Both the position numbers and the translations under genes were made by a program. DNA of 34,395 bases from Candidatus Nomurabacteria bacterium. Its GTDB lineage: Bacteria > Patescibacteriota > Minisyncoccia > Phycocordibacterales > UBA5272. Location of the stretch: assembly GCA_943354975.1 (NCBI GenBank), contig CALRDS010000003.1, positions 1 to 34,395 of the forward strand. Reading direction: 5' to 3'. This document shows positions 1 to 7,479 of the stretch, in pieces. Below the pieces are notes generated by a model that saw only the letters and a list, made by a program, of their open reading frames with translations, made no database searches and was not told the origin of the DNA. The stretch's first letter is position 1. Every line of letters begins with the position of its first letter.

Positions 1-4
1 CCCC

Positions 5-754
5 ATGCCTTCTCCCGAACTCTGCACACAACTCCAAGAAAAACTAGCATCTCTTCGCACCATTGAGAAAGAAATGCAAGATCTTCAGAAAAGACTCCTA
101 ACTGAAGGCTCTTCTTCGGTTGGTGAAGTAAAAAAGGCTTTTCTTGCAAAAAATACGAAAGCAAAATCCCTAAAAATAGACTTAGAAAAACTCCTTAGAG
201 AAGCGTCCCCGGATGTACGTAAAGACACACCTGAATCCATTAAGAAACTCCTAAAGGAAATTGGTACTCCTGCTACCTTGGATGAATCGTTTGAGGGAGG
301 CATAATTGCTCTTGAAATAGATAAAAAGACTCTAGAAGCATTAAAGACGTGGGATAAGGCAAAGGATGCATATAAGAAGGCAGATAATGCCTCTCCATCA
401 TGGATATGGGACGAATTAGACAATATTCCATACACTGCCCCAACCTCTTCATCATACGGTGTTCTCGTACTCAATCATGGAGAAACCACACCTGCACAAA
501 GAGATAAGCTAGTGGCAGATTTAGACAAAAAAGGATTCCGTCCACTTGAATTCTCTGAATTGGTAGCACTCGGTATCATGAAGCCTGAATATAACAAAAG
601 AAACGAAATACTAAATACATATAAGAAATACTCTCTGGGCGGTGATTCTCAGTCTCCGTGTCTCGGCTGGCCTGGCGTCGAGCGTAGCTTGGACGCGAGT
701 GTTGTGTCGATTGTCTGGGGTGGGCGTAGTCGGTTCGTGTTTGTCCGCAAGTAG
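5..754 (+). CDS. DGR target protein with C-terminal variable region
   Basis: About 249 aa. Residues 6-75 are a charged, helical, probably coiled-coil segment. Residues 148-208 form a compact region (VLVLNHGETTPAQRDKL and following). The last ~40 residues, from SLGGDSQS to the end FVFVRK, are the variable region. Family knowledge: targets of CPR diversity-generating retroelements end in a C-type-lectin-like or FGE-like domain whose last strand is diversified by adenine mutagenesis, and endings of the form RF-hydrophobic-VRK are typical. The call rests mainly on the adenine-only difference between 632-723 and the template at 1077-1168. No signal peptide or membrane segment is visible. The N-terminus is uncertain because the ATG lies 4 nt from the window edge and the frame is open to that edge. 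The ligand is unknown. Stop is TAG. Confidence 0.8.
   Translation: MPSPELCTQLQEKLASLRTIEKEMQDLQKRLLTEGSSSVGEVKKAFLAKNTKAKSLKIDLEKLLREASPDVRKDTPESIKKLLKEIGTPATLDESFEGGIIALEIDKKTLEALKTWDKAKDAYKKADNASPSWIWDELDNIPYTAPTSSSYGVLVLNHGETTPAQRDKLVADLDKKGFRPLEFSELVALGIMKPEYNKRNEILNTYKKYSLGGDSQSPCLGWPGVERSLDASVVSIVWGGRSRFVFVRK
632..723 (+). repeat. DGR variable repeat (VR)
   Basis: This 92-nt stretch aligns without gaps to 1077-1168 (offset 445). I count 19 differences, and in all 19 the template base is A (changed to G, T or C). Seven template adenines are unchanged, and no C, G or T position differs. In codons the changes are Asn to Asp, Gly, Pro, Ser or Ile; Asp to Gly or Val; Tyr to Cys; Lys to Glu; and one silent change. 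This is the signature of adenine-specific mutagenic retrohoming. The VR lies inside the last 40 codons of the gene at 5-754. Confidence 0.92.
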
Positions 755-848
755 AACTTAGATTTTAGACACTTTGCTTAGGCTTTAGGCCTTTTGACTT
801 TTCGAATTGAAAATAAGACTGGGAATATAAGAATAAGAAAGGGAGAGG

Positions 849-854
849 TATACT
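849..854 (+). promoter_or_regulatory. Possible -10 box for the template RNA
   Basis: TATACT, the same hexamer used before many genes here, lies upstream of the template repeat with no start codon at the usual 6-8 nt distance. Transcription from it would start near 861 and run through the TR. No good -35 is visible, so this is inference. Confidence 0.3.
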
Positions 855-1076
855 GGGGAGCGAGAGTAGATAATGTATACAAGGGTACTCCTTTGTATCA
901 TCGAAATCAGTAGGCTGTAGGCGAGAATTTTTGCGCACATGTTGTACAAAAAGAGTGTCTACGGTGTTTCAAAAAAGAAATCTACTTGGCGCATATATAT
1001 TGGGCATTATGATGCCGACTTAAATACAATACATGGTTGTGACTATGTATGGTGGGAAGCACGTATATATGCGAAA

Positions 1077-1168
1077 TCTCTGGACGGTAATTCTCAGTCT
1101 CCATATCTCAACTGGAATGGCGACAAGCGTAACTTGAACGCGAATGATGTGTCGAATGACTGGAATGA
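1077..1168 (+). repeat. DGR template repeat (TR)
   Basis: Intact adenine-rich copy of the VR. It translates to an Asn/Asp-rich string (for example NGDKRNLNANDV), as expected when AAY codons supply mutable sites. Identity with the VR begins at TCTCTGG (1077) and stops at 1168. The next base already differs at a non-adenine, and the tails share nothing. A normal TR/VR pair continues into a shared GC-rich 3' end with the initiation-of-mutagenic-homology site; here it seems to be missing from the TR. Confidence 0.88.
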
Positions 1169-1197
1169 CTCTATGAATAAAGTCCTTATTTAGCAAC

Positions 1198-1257
1198 AAA
1201 AAGTGACATAGAGCTGTAATGTTATAGGTCTTGTTTGTGTCACTTTTGTCACTTTTT
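1198..1257 (+). terminator. Inverted repeat, weak terminator or RNA end after TR
   Basis: AAAAAGTGACA at 1198-1208 is perfectly complementary to TGTCACTTTTT at 1247-1257, with a 38-nt loop. A second partial right arm lies at 1239-1247. The right arm ends in a T-run, so it could end the template transcript, but the stem is AT-rich and the loop long. Confidence 0.4.
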
Positions 1258-1390
1258 ACTAGTGCTCGAGACGCGTCGTTTCAAGTTCTCTTAAATATAG
1301 TAAAATGTCCTTACAGGGGTTGACCGACTACGGTTCTAACTCGAGACGCTCCGCCAAAATTGATAGTTTGCTATACTTAAGTAATAATAT

Positions 1391-2158
1391 ATGCCCCCAA
1401 TAGAAAAACTTGAGCCGATGAGCAAAATGGAAAAGTGGAGTATAAAGACAAAGAATTTTTTAAAGATTAAAGCTATTTCTTATGGTGTGAGTGCTGCTGT
1501 TGGTGCGGGTGTTGGATATAAAGTTCAAGAAATGGAAAGAGCTGTGACTGGATATAGTCCTGACAAACATGAAAAGGTTATAAAAGATATTGCTGCAACA
1601 AAAGAAAAAGTAGATTCTTTTGAGGAATTCAAAAAACAACAAACAGAAAAAAGAAAAAATAGCATTAAAGAAATGGCGCTTGGGTTTTTGTCTGATATAA
1701 AAGAGAAGATTAAACAAAATGGTGTAGACCCTAAAAAATATTTGGAAAACACAGAGATGTACAGAAATTTGCTTTCAAAATATTATGATACTTTAAAATT
1801 TATAGATGATGTCTCATTACTTGCTCCAGCATTATTAATGTTTATTATGTTGGGTGGATTTTTGAGTAGAAAATTAACCGAAATGAAAGGAGATGCAGTT
1901 CAAAAAGAGCAGATTACTAGAATAATTGCAAAGATAAATGAGTTAGCTGATAATATTAACGCAATTTATGGACAAATTCAAAAAAATGGTCCAGAGTCTT
2001 TAACTGAAGCTGTAGCTGCAGACGTTAGACGAGTATTAATTGCTAGTAAAGAGGCATTTCCAGAAGCAGAATCTCTAATTGAAGATAAAGTTTCTCAAGA
2101 GCGAAGTAGTCTAGAAGAAAATAATAAAAAACCTCCAGAAGGTTCAGAATTATCTTAA
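1391..2158 (+). CDS. Unknown membrane-anchored coiled-coil protein
   Basis: 255 aa with no family recognised. Residues 28-45 (Gly/Ala-rich) could be a weak membrane helix or a glycine-zipper. Residues 47-138 are lysine/glutamate-rich helix. Residues 141-158 (SLLAPALLMFIMLGGFL) are a clear transmembrane segment. Residues 160-255 are again helical and end in an acidic, proline-containing tail. A bitopic or hairpin membrane protein with two long coiled coils is the best description. A TATACT box at 1372-1377 lies 13 nt before the ATG, and there is no SD. It sits where a DGR reverse transcriptase would often be found, but nothing in it resembles one. Stop is TAA. Confidence 0.7.
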   Translation: MPPIEKLEPMSKMEKWSIKTKNFLKIKAISYGVSAAVGAGVGYKVQEMERAVTGYSPDKHEKVIKDIAATKEKVDSFEEFKKQQTEKRKNSIKEMALGFLSDIKEKIKQNGVDPKKYLENTEMYRNLLSKYYDTLKFIDDVSLLAPALLMFIMLGGFLSRKLTEMKGDAVQKEQITRIIAKINELADNINAIYGQIQKNGPESLTEAVAADVRRVLIASKEAFPEAESLIEDKVSQERSSLEENNKKPPEGSELS

Positions 2159-2193
2159 TTTGTTATCAACTAGTTTCTATTCGTTAGTGAAGA

Positions 2194-2199
2194 TATACT
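2194..2199 (+). promoter_or_regulatory. -10 box of gapA (leaderless)
   Basis: TATACT ends 7 nt before the ATG at 2207, so transcription should begin at or next to the start codon. No SD and no clear -35. Confidence 0.6.
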
Positions 2200-2206
2200 T
2201 AACGAT

Positions 2207-3262
2207 ATGGATAAGAAACTTCGTGTAGCGATAAATGGTTTTGGGCGTATTGGACGTGCATTTTTTAAAGTTGCATATGATAACCCTGAAATTGAAATAG
2301 TCGCGGTGAATGATTTAGGAAATGTGCACAATCTAGCTTATCTTCTTCAATACGATACAGTCTACAGAGTCTCACCTTTTGATGTACATGCAGAAATACA
2401 TGAGGATTCTAATGAACAATATTTAGTAATAGAAGGGGAGAACGATGTACGAGTAAAAGTCGTTCAAGAAAAAGATCCATTAGCTCTTCCATGGAAGGAT
2501 ATGGATATAGATGTGGTAGTGGAATCAACTGGACTTTTTACATCTTATGACAAGGCACAGGCTCATATAACGGCAGGCGCAAAGCATGTGGTTATTTCTG
2601 CTCCGGCAAAAGATGGAGCAGATGGAACAATATCTGGAGAAACTATTTTGCTTGGTATAAATGAAGAGAAGTTTGGAACAACAGAGATTACATCTAACGC
2701 ATCTTGTACTACCAACTCCGCATCTCCACTTATCGCAATATTAGACGAAGCTCTCGGTATTGAAAAAGCATTACTCAATACTGTACATGCCTACACTGCC
2801 TCTCAAGCGATTGTGGATGGTCCTAGTAAAAAAGATTTTCGTGAAGGACGTGCTGCCGCTCAGAACATAGTACCGTCTTCAACTGGTGCTGCGATTGCTG
2901 TTACAAAAGCTTTTCCAAAGTTAACAGGATTATTTGATGGAATATCTATGCGTGTGCCAGTTCCTGCGGGTTCTATCGTAGATGTTACATTTATTGCTGG
3001 CCGTGATACTACCGCGGAGGAAGTAAATAAAATATTAACTGATGCATCACGCGAAGAAAGATGGAAAGATATATTTACAGTCACAGAAGAAGAATTAGTT
3101 TCCAGTGATATTTTGGGACTACCTTATGCATCAATTGCCGATCTTAAAATGACACGGGTGGTGGGTAATCTCGTAAAAGTTTTAGCTTGGTATGACAATG
3201 AAATGGGGTATACACATACACTAGTCTCTCACGTAATAAAAGCTGGTAAGTCAATAAAATAG
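2207..3262 (+). CDS. gapA: Glyceraldehyde-3-phosphate dehydrogenase
   Basis: 351 aa, slightly longer than the usual ~335. Cytoplasmic enzyme that oxidises glyceraldehyde-3-phosphate to 1,3-bisphosphoglycerate with NAD(P). The Rossmann motif INGFGRIGR is at 9-17. Asp36 in AVNDL is the residue that normally favours NAD. The catalytic Cys167 lies in NASCTTNSASP, and the paired His194 in TVHAYT. The C-terminal WYDNEMGYT motif is present. It opens the carbon-metabolism block. The gene end is part of a structured element: the stop codon TAG lies inside the left arm of an outer stem at 3255-3262. Confidence 0.97.
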   Translation: MDKKLRVAINGFGRIGRAFFKVAYDNPEIEIVAVNDLGNVHNLAYLLQYDTVYRVSPFDVHAEIHEDSNEQYLVIEGENDVRVKVVQEKDPLALPWKDMDIDVVVESTGLFTSYDKAQAHITAGAKHVVISAPAKDGADGTISGETILLGINEEKFGTTEITSNASCTTNSASPLIAILDEALGIEKALLNTVHAYTASQAIVDGPSKKDFREGRAAAQNIVPSSTGAAIAVTKAFPKLTGLFDGISMRVPVPAGSIVDVTFIAGRDTTAEEVNKILTDASREERWKDIFTVTEEELVSSDILGLPYASIADLKMTRVVGNLVKVLAWYDNEMGYTHTLVSHVIKAGKSIK

Positions 3263-3360
3263 ACCATCTTCTTCGTTACGGAGCCTCTTTCGCTCGTCAA
3301 CGTACTATTTAATACGTCTCCTCGCTCATTTCTCCGTGCCTTGAATATGGAACTATTTTA
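3255..3360 (+). repeat. Structured 3' element, copy A (behind gapA)
   Basis: Outer stem 3255-3262 with 3353-3360 (8 bp, includes the gapA stop). Middle stem ACGGAG 3278-3283 with CTCCGT 3332-3337. Inner hairpin ACGTA 3300-3304 with TACGT 3313-3317. The core 3265-3343 aligns gaplessly with 23376-23454 (58 of 79 identical). Three stem pairs change on both sides between the copies. It is probably an RNA 3'-end structure or a dispersed repeat. Confidence 0.7.
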
Positions 3361-3395
3361 TTTACTTATAATATATCTAGTTTTTCATCAAATGA

Positions 3396-3401
3396 TATAC
3401 T
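3396..3401 (+). promoter_or_regulatory. -10 box of rpiB (leaderless)
   Basis: TATACT ends 6 nt before the ATG at 3408; no SD. Confidence 0.6.
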
Positions 3402-3407
3402 TTAAAT

Positions 3408-3866
3408 ATGAAGATTTATACAGCCACAGATCATGCGGGATTTGAACTAAAAGAAAAAATAAAAGAATACCTTGAAGAAAAAGGTCATGAAGTTTATGAT
3501 TGTGGGGCTCTTACTTTTGAATCAGGGGATGACTATCCAGAATATATGGCTCGTGCAGCGGAGGATGTGCAAAAAGATTCTATGCATGCACCATCTGTCG
3601 CAATTTTGTTCGGTGGGTCTGGAGTTGGGGAAGCAATAGTAGCAAATAGATTCGCCCATGTGCGTGCAGTAGTGTACTCAGGTGGACCGCTTGATGTTAT
3701 AAAAATCTCTCGTGAACATAACGATACAAATGTTTTATCAATAGGGGCGAGATTCGTTACAGAAAATGAGGCGATACAGGCCGTGGACTTATTTTTGGAA
3801 ACAGAGTTTTCCCATGCAGAGAGACATGCGGAACGCATTATACAAATAGAAGAACTTACTAAATAA
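3408..3866 (+). CDS. rpiB: Ribose-5-phosphate isomerase B (RpiB/LacAB family)
   Basis: 152 aa, normal family length. Interconverts ribose-5-phosphate and ribulose-5-phosphate. The N-terminal phosphate-binding DHAG is at 8-11. The active-site loop reads FGGSGVGEAI around 68-77. E. coli RpiB has a catalytic Cys in this loop; here the position is Gly, and Glu75 is in the place used as base in the Mycobacterium tuberculosis enzyme, so this is the Glu-type RpiB. Arg87 in the HVRAVV stretch fits the usual phosphate-binding region. The rpe-like gene starts 5 nt after the stop, so the two are surely co-transcribed. Confidence 0.93.
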   Translation: MKIYTATDHAGFELKEKIKEYLEEKGHEVYDCGALTFESGDDYPEYMARAAEDVQKDSMHAPSVAILFGGSGVGEAIVANRFAHVRAVVYSGGPLDVIKISREHNDTNVLSIGARFVTENEAIQAVDLFLETEFSHAERHAERIIQIEELTK

Positions 3867-3871
3867 TTTTT

Positions 3872-4525
3872 ATGAACATAAAACCAGCGATTTTGCCACA
3901 TAGTTTCGAGGAAATACAAGAAAAACTTTCTCGTCTTGATGGAGTGTCGGCACGTATACAGATAGATTTGTGTGATGGAGTGGTTGGTCGTGAGAAAACA
4001 TGGATGCCAGATGGAACTGAATCTATGCCAGCAGGATTCTCGTATGAATTCGATTTGATGTTAAACGATTGGGGCGTGGCGACCATGAATTGTGTAAAGC
4101 TTGGTGCTAAATCAATTGTGGTGCACATGGATTCTTTCACAGATGAAGACATAAAGACACTAGTTGGATTCGTAGGACCGCATGGTGTGGCAATAGGCGT
4201 CGCAGTTTTAAATGATAAGTCTGTGGACTTTCATGCAGACATGATAAGAAAAACTCAGGCACTTTATCAAAATATTTTTATTCAAGTTGTTGGAATAAAA
4301 ACTATAGGTGAACAGGGGCTTCCATTTGATGAAGAAACAACTGAACGTGTGAAATTACTGAAGCAACAGTTTGAAGGAATTGAATTACAAGTAGATGGCA
4401 GTATGAAGCCAGAAACAGGTAAGCTTGTAAAATCTGCTGGCGCTGCCACCTTGGTAGTAGGCACGTACATATTTGGTTCTGGTGATGCTATGCACGCTTA
4501 TCAGGAAATGTCTGATATTGAATAA
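3872..4525 (+). CDS. Ribulose-phosphate 3-epimerase family protein, divergent
   Basis: 217 aa, the family length, with the TIM-barrel pattern of RPE: KPAILPHSF at the start, IQIDLCDG at 30-36, VDGSMKPETG near 174-183 and VVGTYIFGS at 195-203. The general-acid/base aspartates appear to be kept (Asp32, Asp175). Two metal-binding His of classical RPE are replaced: Gln30 where HIDVMDG has His, and Asp61 in FDLML where DVHLMV has His. It may use a different metal set or another phosphosugar. The position directly behind rpiB and before transketolase favours the epimerase role. It has no promoter of its own. Confidence 0.75.
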   Translation: MNIKPAILPHSFEEIQEKLSRLDGVSARIQIDLCDGVVGREKTWMPDGTESMPAGFSYEFDLMLNDWGVATMNCVKLGAKSIVVHMDSFTDEDIKTLVGFVGPHGVAIGVAVLNDKSVDFHADMIRKTQALYQNIFIQVVGIKTIGEQGLPFDEETTERVKLLKQQFEGIELQVDGSMKPETGKLVKSAGAATLVVGTYIFGSGDAMHAYQEMSDIE

Positions 4526-4574
4526 AAGTATTTTTTCTGTGCATTAAAAGCTATCAGCTATCGACTATTAGCTA

Positions 4575-4580
4575 TATACT
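4575..4580 (+). promoter_or_regulatory. -10 box of the transketolase pair (leaderless)
   Basis: TATACT ends 6 nt before the ATG at 4587. Just upstream AGCTAT recurs three times between 4549 and 4576, possibly an operator, possibly chance. Confidence 0.55.
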
Positions 4581-4586
4581 GGGTGC

Positions 4587-5453
4587 ATGCATTCTCTTAC
4601 CGATGTAGAAGTACAGGCGCTCACTTTACGTGCTGAGGATATCCGAGAAAGTATTATAAAAATGCTGGTAGAAGCAGGTAGTGGTCATACTGCAGGGCCC
4701 CTTGGTATGGCGGACGTTTTTACTGCTTTATACTTTAGAATTTTAAATCATAATCCCCGCCACCCGACTTGGGCTCAGCGAGATAGACTTATTCTTTCAA
4801 ATGGACACATTGCTCCGGTTCTTTATGCGACGATGGCCCACGCTGGATATTTTTCTGTTTCAGAATTAAAGACTTTAAGAAAGTTTGGTTCAAGGTTACA
4901 GGGTCATCCACACAGAGAATCTTTACCAGGACTAGAAACTTCATCTGGTCCTCTTGGGTGTGGATTATCTCAAGCAATTGGTATGGCCCTTATGGATAAG
5001 CTAGAGAATCATAAACCGGATAGATATTTCTATTGTTGTATGGGAGACGGGGAATTAGATGAGGGGCAAAATTGGGAATCATTTTTACTTTTGAATAAAT
5101 ATAATTTAACTAAAGTAATTCCGATAATAGATCGCAACACTATTCAAATAGATGGTTATACAGAAGAGATTCTTCCGCTTGAATCATTAAAAGATAAATT
5201 TGAAAGTTTTAATTTTCATGTGATAGAAATAGATGGACATAATTTTCGCGATATAGTTCGTGCAACTGGTGCAGCAAAGAGTAGTATGGATAAACCCACA
5301 GTAATAATAGCCCACACTATTCCAGGTAAAGGAGTGACTTCATTTGAGGGTGATTATAGATGGCATGGAAAAGTTCCGAGTACAGAAGAGGGGAGAAAGG
5401 CGCTTAAGCAATTACGTAGTATGAATGGAAAAATAAATCTAGGCGAACTGTAA
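4587..5453 (+). CDS. Transketolase, N-terminal (TPP-binding) subunit
   Basis: 288 aa, corresponding to the first third of a one-piece transketolase. GSGH at 31-34, GHP at 106-108 and the thiamine-diphosphate motif GDGELDEGQNWE at 153-164 are all present, followed by the usual IDRNTIQIDG at 181-190. It transfers two-carbon units between phosphosugars together with the C-terminal subunit encoded 4 nt downstream. Split transketolases are known from archaea and several bacterial groups including CPR. The conserved N-terminus places the start at the ATG behind the -10 box. Confidence 0.95.
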   Translation: MHSLTDVEVQALTLRAEDIRESIIKMLVEAGSGHTAGPLGMADVFTALYFRILNHNPRHPTWAQRDRLILSNGHIAPVLYATMAHAGYFSVSELKTLRKFGSRLQGHPHRESLPGLETSSGPLGCGLSQAIGMALMDKLENHKPDRYFYCCMGDGELDEGQNWESFLLLNKYNLTKVIPIIDRNTIQIDGYTEEILPLESLKDKFESFNFHVIEIDGHNFRDIVRATGAAKSSMDKPTVIIAHTIPGKGVTSFEGDYRWHGKVPSTEEGRKALKQLRSMNGKINLGEL

Positions 5454-5457
5454 ATCT

Positions 5458-6444
5458 ATGCTAAGAACAACTTTATTTACACCTAAAGAAGAAGAAAAAA
5501 CTACTCGTGAAGGATTCGGCGAGGGTCTTGTAAATGCGGGGCTTAATGATTCACGTGTTGTAGCGCTGTGTGCTGATTTAACTGAGAGTGTGAAGATGGA
5601 TGGTTTTCGTAGAGAATTTCCACTTAGATTTTTTGAAGTAGGTGTTACAGAACAAGCGATGTCAGGGCTCGCTTCAGGAATGGCAGCTATGGGGTACATT
5701 CCATTTATGGCGAGCTACGCTATGTTTTCACCGGGGAGAAATTGGGAACAGATTCGTACGACTATTGTTTATAATAATCAACCAGTAAAAATAGTTGGAG
5801 CTCATTCAGGTGTTTCTGTTGGACCAGATGGCGCGACTCATCAAGCACTTGAAGATATGGCTTTGATGCGTTTGATTCCAAATATGCATGTGTTTGTACC
5901 TTGTGATGCGGTAGAGGCTCGTGTTATCACAGAACATATCGCAACTACAAAACACCCATCTTATTTAAGACTAACTCGTGAAAAAACTCCGATTATGTTG
6001 TCGGATGATTATGCATGGGGAAATGGTAAAGCTTATGTGATGCATATAGCTCAACATAAGCATGGAGGAAACTACGCACACAATGTCGGGATAATCGCAT
6101 GCGGTCCGATTATTTATGAAGCATTAAAGGCAGCAAGAGAACTTGAGAAAGAGGGAATCGGTGCGACAGTTATAAATATGCCACAAGTAAAACCACTCGA
6201 CACTGCATTTTTACTTCGCTTTGTAAAAGATATGAAAGCTATAGTTACAGTAGAGGAACATCAAGTATCTGGCGGACTTGGAAGTGCTATTGCAGAATTT
6301 TTAAGCGAACATCACCCTATACGTATAGCTCGTGTCGGTGTCGAAGACAGATTCGGTCAAAGTGGAAAAATGCAAGAATTGTATGAAGAGTATAAGTTAT
6401 CCGCAAAACATATTGCAGATAAAGTTAGAAGTGTGACGAGATAG
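5458..6444 (+). CDS. Transketolase, C-terminal (pyrimidine-binding) subunit
   Basis: 328 aa. Holds the pyrimidine-binding and C-terminal domains: VGVTEQAMSGLASGMA at 61-76 with catalytic Glu65, then HSGVSVGPDGATHQ (substrate and cofactor contacts) and the C-terminal domain with VEEHQVSGGLGSAI. It could in principle resemble the beta part of 1-deoxyxylulose-5-phosphate synthase, but the pairing with the upstream subunit and the pentose context support transketolase. It begins 4 nt after the upstream stop and meets the minus-strand kinase gene end to end at 6444/6445. Confidence 0.94.
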   Translation: MLRTTLFTPKEEEKTTREGFGEGLVNAGLNDSRVVALCADLTESVKMDGFRREFPLRFFEVGVTEQAMSGLASGMAAMGYIPFMASYAMFSPGRNWEQIRTTIVYNNQPVKIVGAHSGVSVGPDGATHQALEDMALMRLIPNMHVFVPCDAVEARVITEHIATTKHPSYLRLTREKTPIMLSDDYAWGNGKAYVMHIAQHKHGGNYAHNVGIIACGPIIYEALKAARELEKEGIGATVINMPQVKPLDTAFLLRFVKDMKAIVTVEEHQVSGGLGSAIAEFLSEHHPIRIARVGVEDRFGQSGKMQELYEEYKLSAKHIADKVRSVTR

Positions 6445-7437
6445 TTATTTCAAAATTGCGAGTTTAAAATTCGCGGGAGCTTTTTTCAGCAGTTCTTCGA
6501 TTTTTTCTTGAGTTAGTAGTCCTTCTTGTGCACCAATATGTTGTTCTACATTCATACTGTTTATTGGGGCACGTAGTATCGCTTCTTCTGGAGTTTTACT
6601 AAGAGCTAAATATGACACGAAAGTACTACAGAATGCGTCACCGGAACCAGTGCGCTCAAGTGGGGGGACAGTATCAGGATAAATCGGCTCATAGTATTCT
6701 TCTGTAGTCTTCATATACGCACCATGTGGCCCATCTGTTACCAAAACTATTTTTGGACCAAGTCCTGCAATTCCACCTAATAAGACTTTGAAATCATCCG
6801 TAGTAATTCCTAATATTTCTTCCGCCTCTTCTTTATTTACACAAAAGACTTCAGTGCGAGCATATATTCTTTTTAGTTTTTCTTTTCCAATTTTTATTTG
6901 ATAGCTACCAGGCTGGAATGCTAATTTTACTTCAGGATTAGCATCTAAATAATTTGCCAAGTCTTCATGTATAGTAAGTGAATTTTCTCCAAGAGATGAT
7001 AAGTAAATCCATTTCGGTTTTCCAATATCTGGAAATGCGCACATAAAATCAGTGTGTTTTATTAAAATAGTTCTGTCGCTTCCATACCAAAGGACATAAT
7101 GATAGTTCGTTTTCTTTCCCGCTTCAGTTCTGATAAATTTCGTTGAAACTTTCTCTTCTTCTAATCTTTTTATACATTCTTTTCCGTTTTCATCATCACC
7201 CACACAACTAACTAGAGCAGTTTTCAGTCCAAGACGTGAAGCTGACACCATAGCATTAGCACTGTTTCCTACAGCAGGAACTACGGTAACTGAGTCAAAA
7301 GGTATTTTCGCCCCATATGGAATACAGAGTTCTGCTCCTACGGCGGATTCTTGCACATGGCCAACAGAGAGCTTTATAAAAGCATCTATTACAGTGTCGC
7401 CAATACCAACAATATCAAAGGATTCCTCGGGATTCAT
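6445..7437 (-). CDS. PfkB-family carbohydrate kinase
   Basis: 330 aa. The N-terminal GIGDTVIDAF (11-20), the glycine/asparagine region VGNSANAMVSASRLG (56-70) and the C-terminal signature TGSGDAFCSTF (263-273) with catalytic Asp267 identify the ribokinase/PfkB fold. The substrate cannot be read from sequence. The setting, between transketolase and fructose-bisphosphate aldolase, makes fructose-6-phosphate (a minor-type phosphofructokinase) or a pentose attractive, and there is no PfkA in the window. Divergently transcribed from fba, with a TACAAT box 7 nt before its ATG. Confidence 0.9.
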   Translation of the reverse strand: MNPEESFDIVGIGDTVIDAFIKLSVGHVQESAVGAELCIPYGAKIPFDSVTVVPAVGNSANAMVSASRLGLKTALVSCVGDDENGKECIKRLEEEKVSTKFIRTEAGKKTNYHYVLWYGSDRTILIKHTDFMCAFPDIGKPKWIYLSSLGENSLTIHEDLANYLDANPEVKLAFQPGSYQIKIGKEKLKRIYARTEVFCVNKEEAEEILGITTDDFKVLLGGIAGLGPKIVLVTDGPHGAYMKTTEEYYEPIYPDTVPPLERTGSGDAFCSTFVSYLALSKTPEEAILRAPINSMNVEQHIGAQEGLLTQEKIEELLKKAPANFKLAILK

Positions 7438-7444
7438 ACATTTT

Positions 7445-7450
7445 ATTGTA
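7445..7450 (-). promoter_or_regulatory. -10 box of the PfkB-family kinase (leaderless)
   Basis: TACAAT on the minus strand, 7 nt before the ATG at 7437. It lies only ~15 nt from the divergent fba -10, so the two promoters may interfere. Confidence 0.5.
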
Positions 7451-7465
7451 TCACCGGTAGGATGT

Positions 7466-7471
7466 TATACT
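7466..7471 (+). promoter_or_regulatory. -10 box of fba
   Basis: TATACT ends 8 nt before the ATG at 7480. This decides the start of fba, because a longer open frame upstream would overlap the divergent kinase gene. Confidence 0.6.
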
Positions 7472-7479
7472 CTGTTGAT

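Larger units (their letters stand above)
755..1390. other. Gene-poor stretch holding the DGR template
   Basis: No convincing gene lies in these ~640 nt. An 84-codon frame at 939-1193 covers the TR, but its Asn-rich end is simply the translated template, and it has no SD and no well-placed -10. I find no reverse-transcriptase motif (such as YxDD) in any frame and no Avd-like helical protein. A 10-nt direct repeat (CTCGAGACGC) occurs at 1265-1274 and 1340-1349. The segment 939-1076 has no recognisable homology. Confidence 0.6.

Noticed and set aside
1391-2158. DGR reverse transcriptase or Avd
   Set aside because: No palm-domain motif; clear transmembrane segment and long charged helices; much longer than Avd.
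4549-4580. AGCTAT triple repeat before transketolase as an operator
   Set aside because: Short, irregularly spaced and overlapping the -10; too weak to call a binding site.
7351-7479. N-terminal extension of the aldolase
   Set aside because: It would overlap the divergent kinase gene and its promoter; the -10 box at 7466-7471 and family alignment place the start at 7480.
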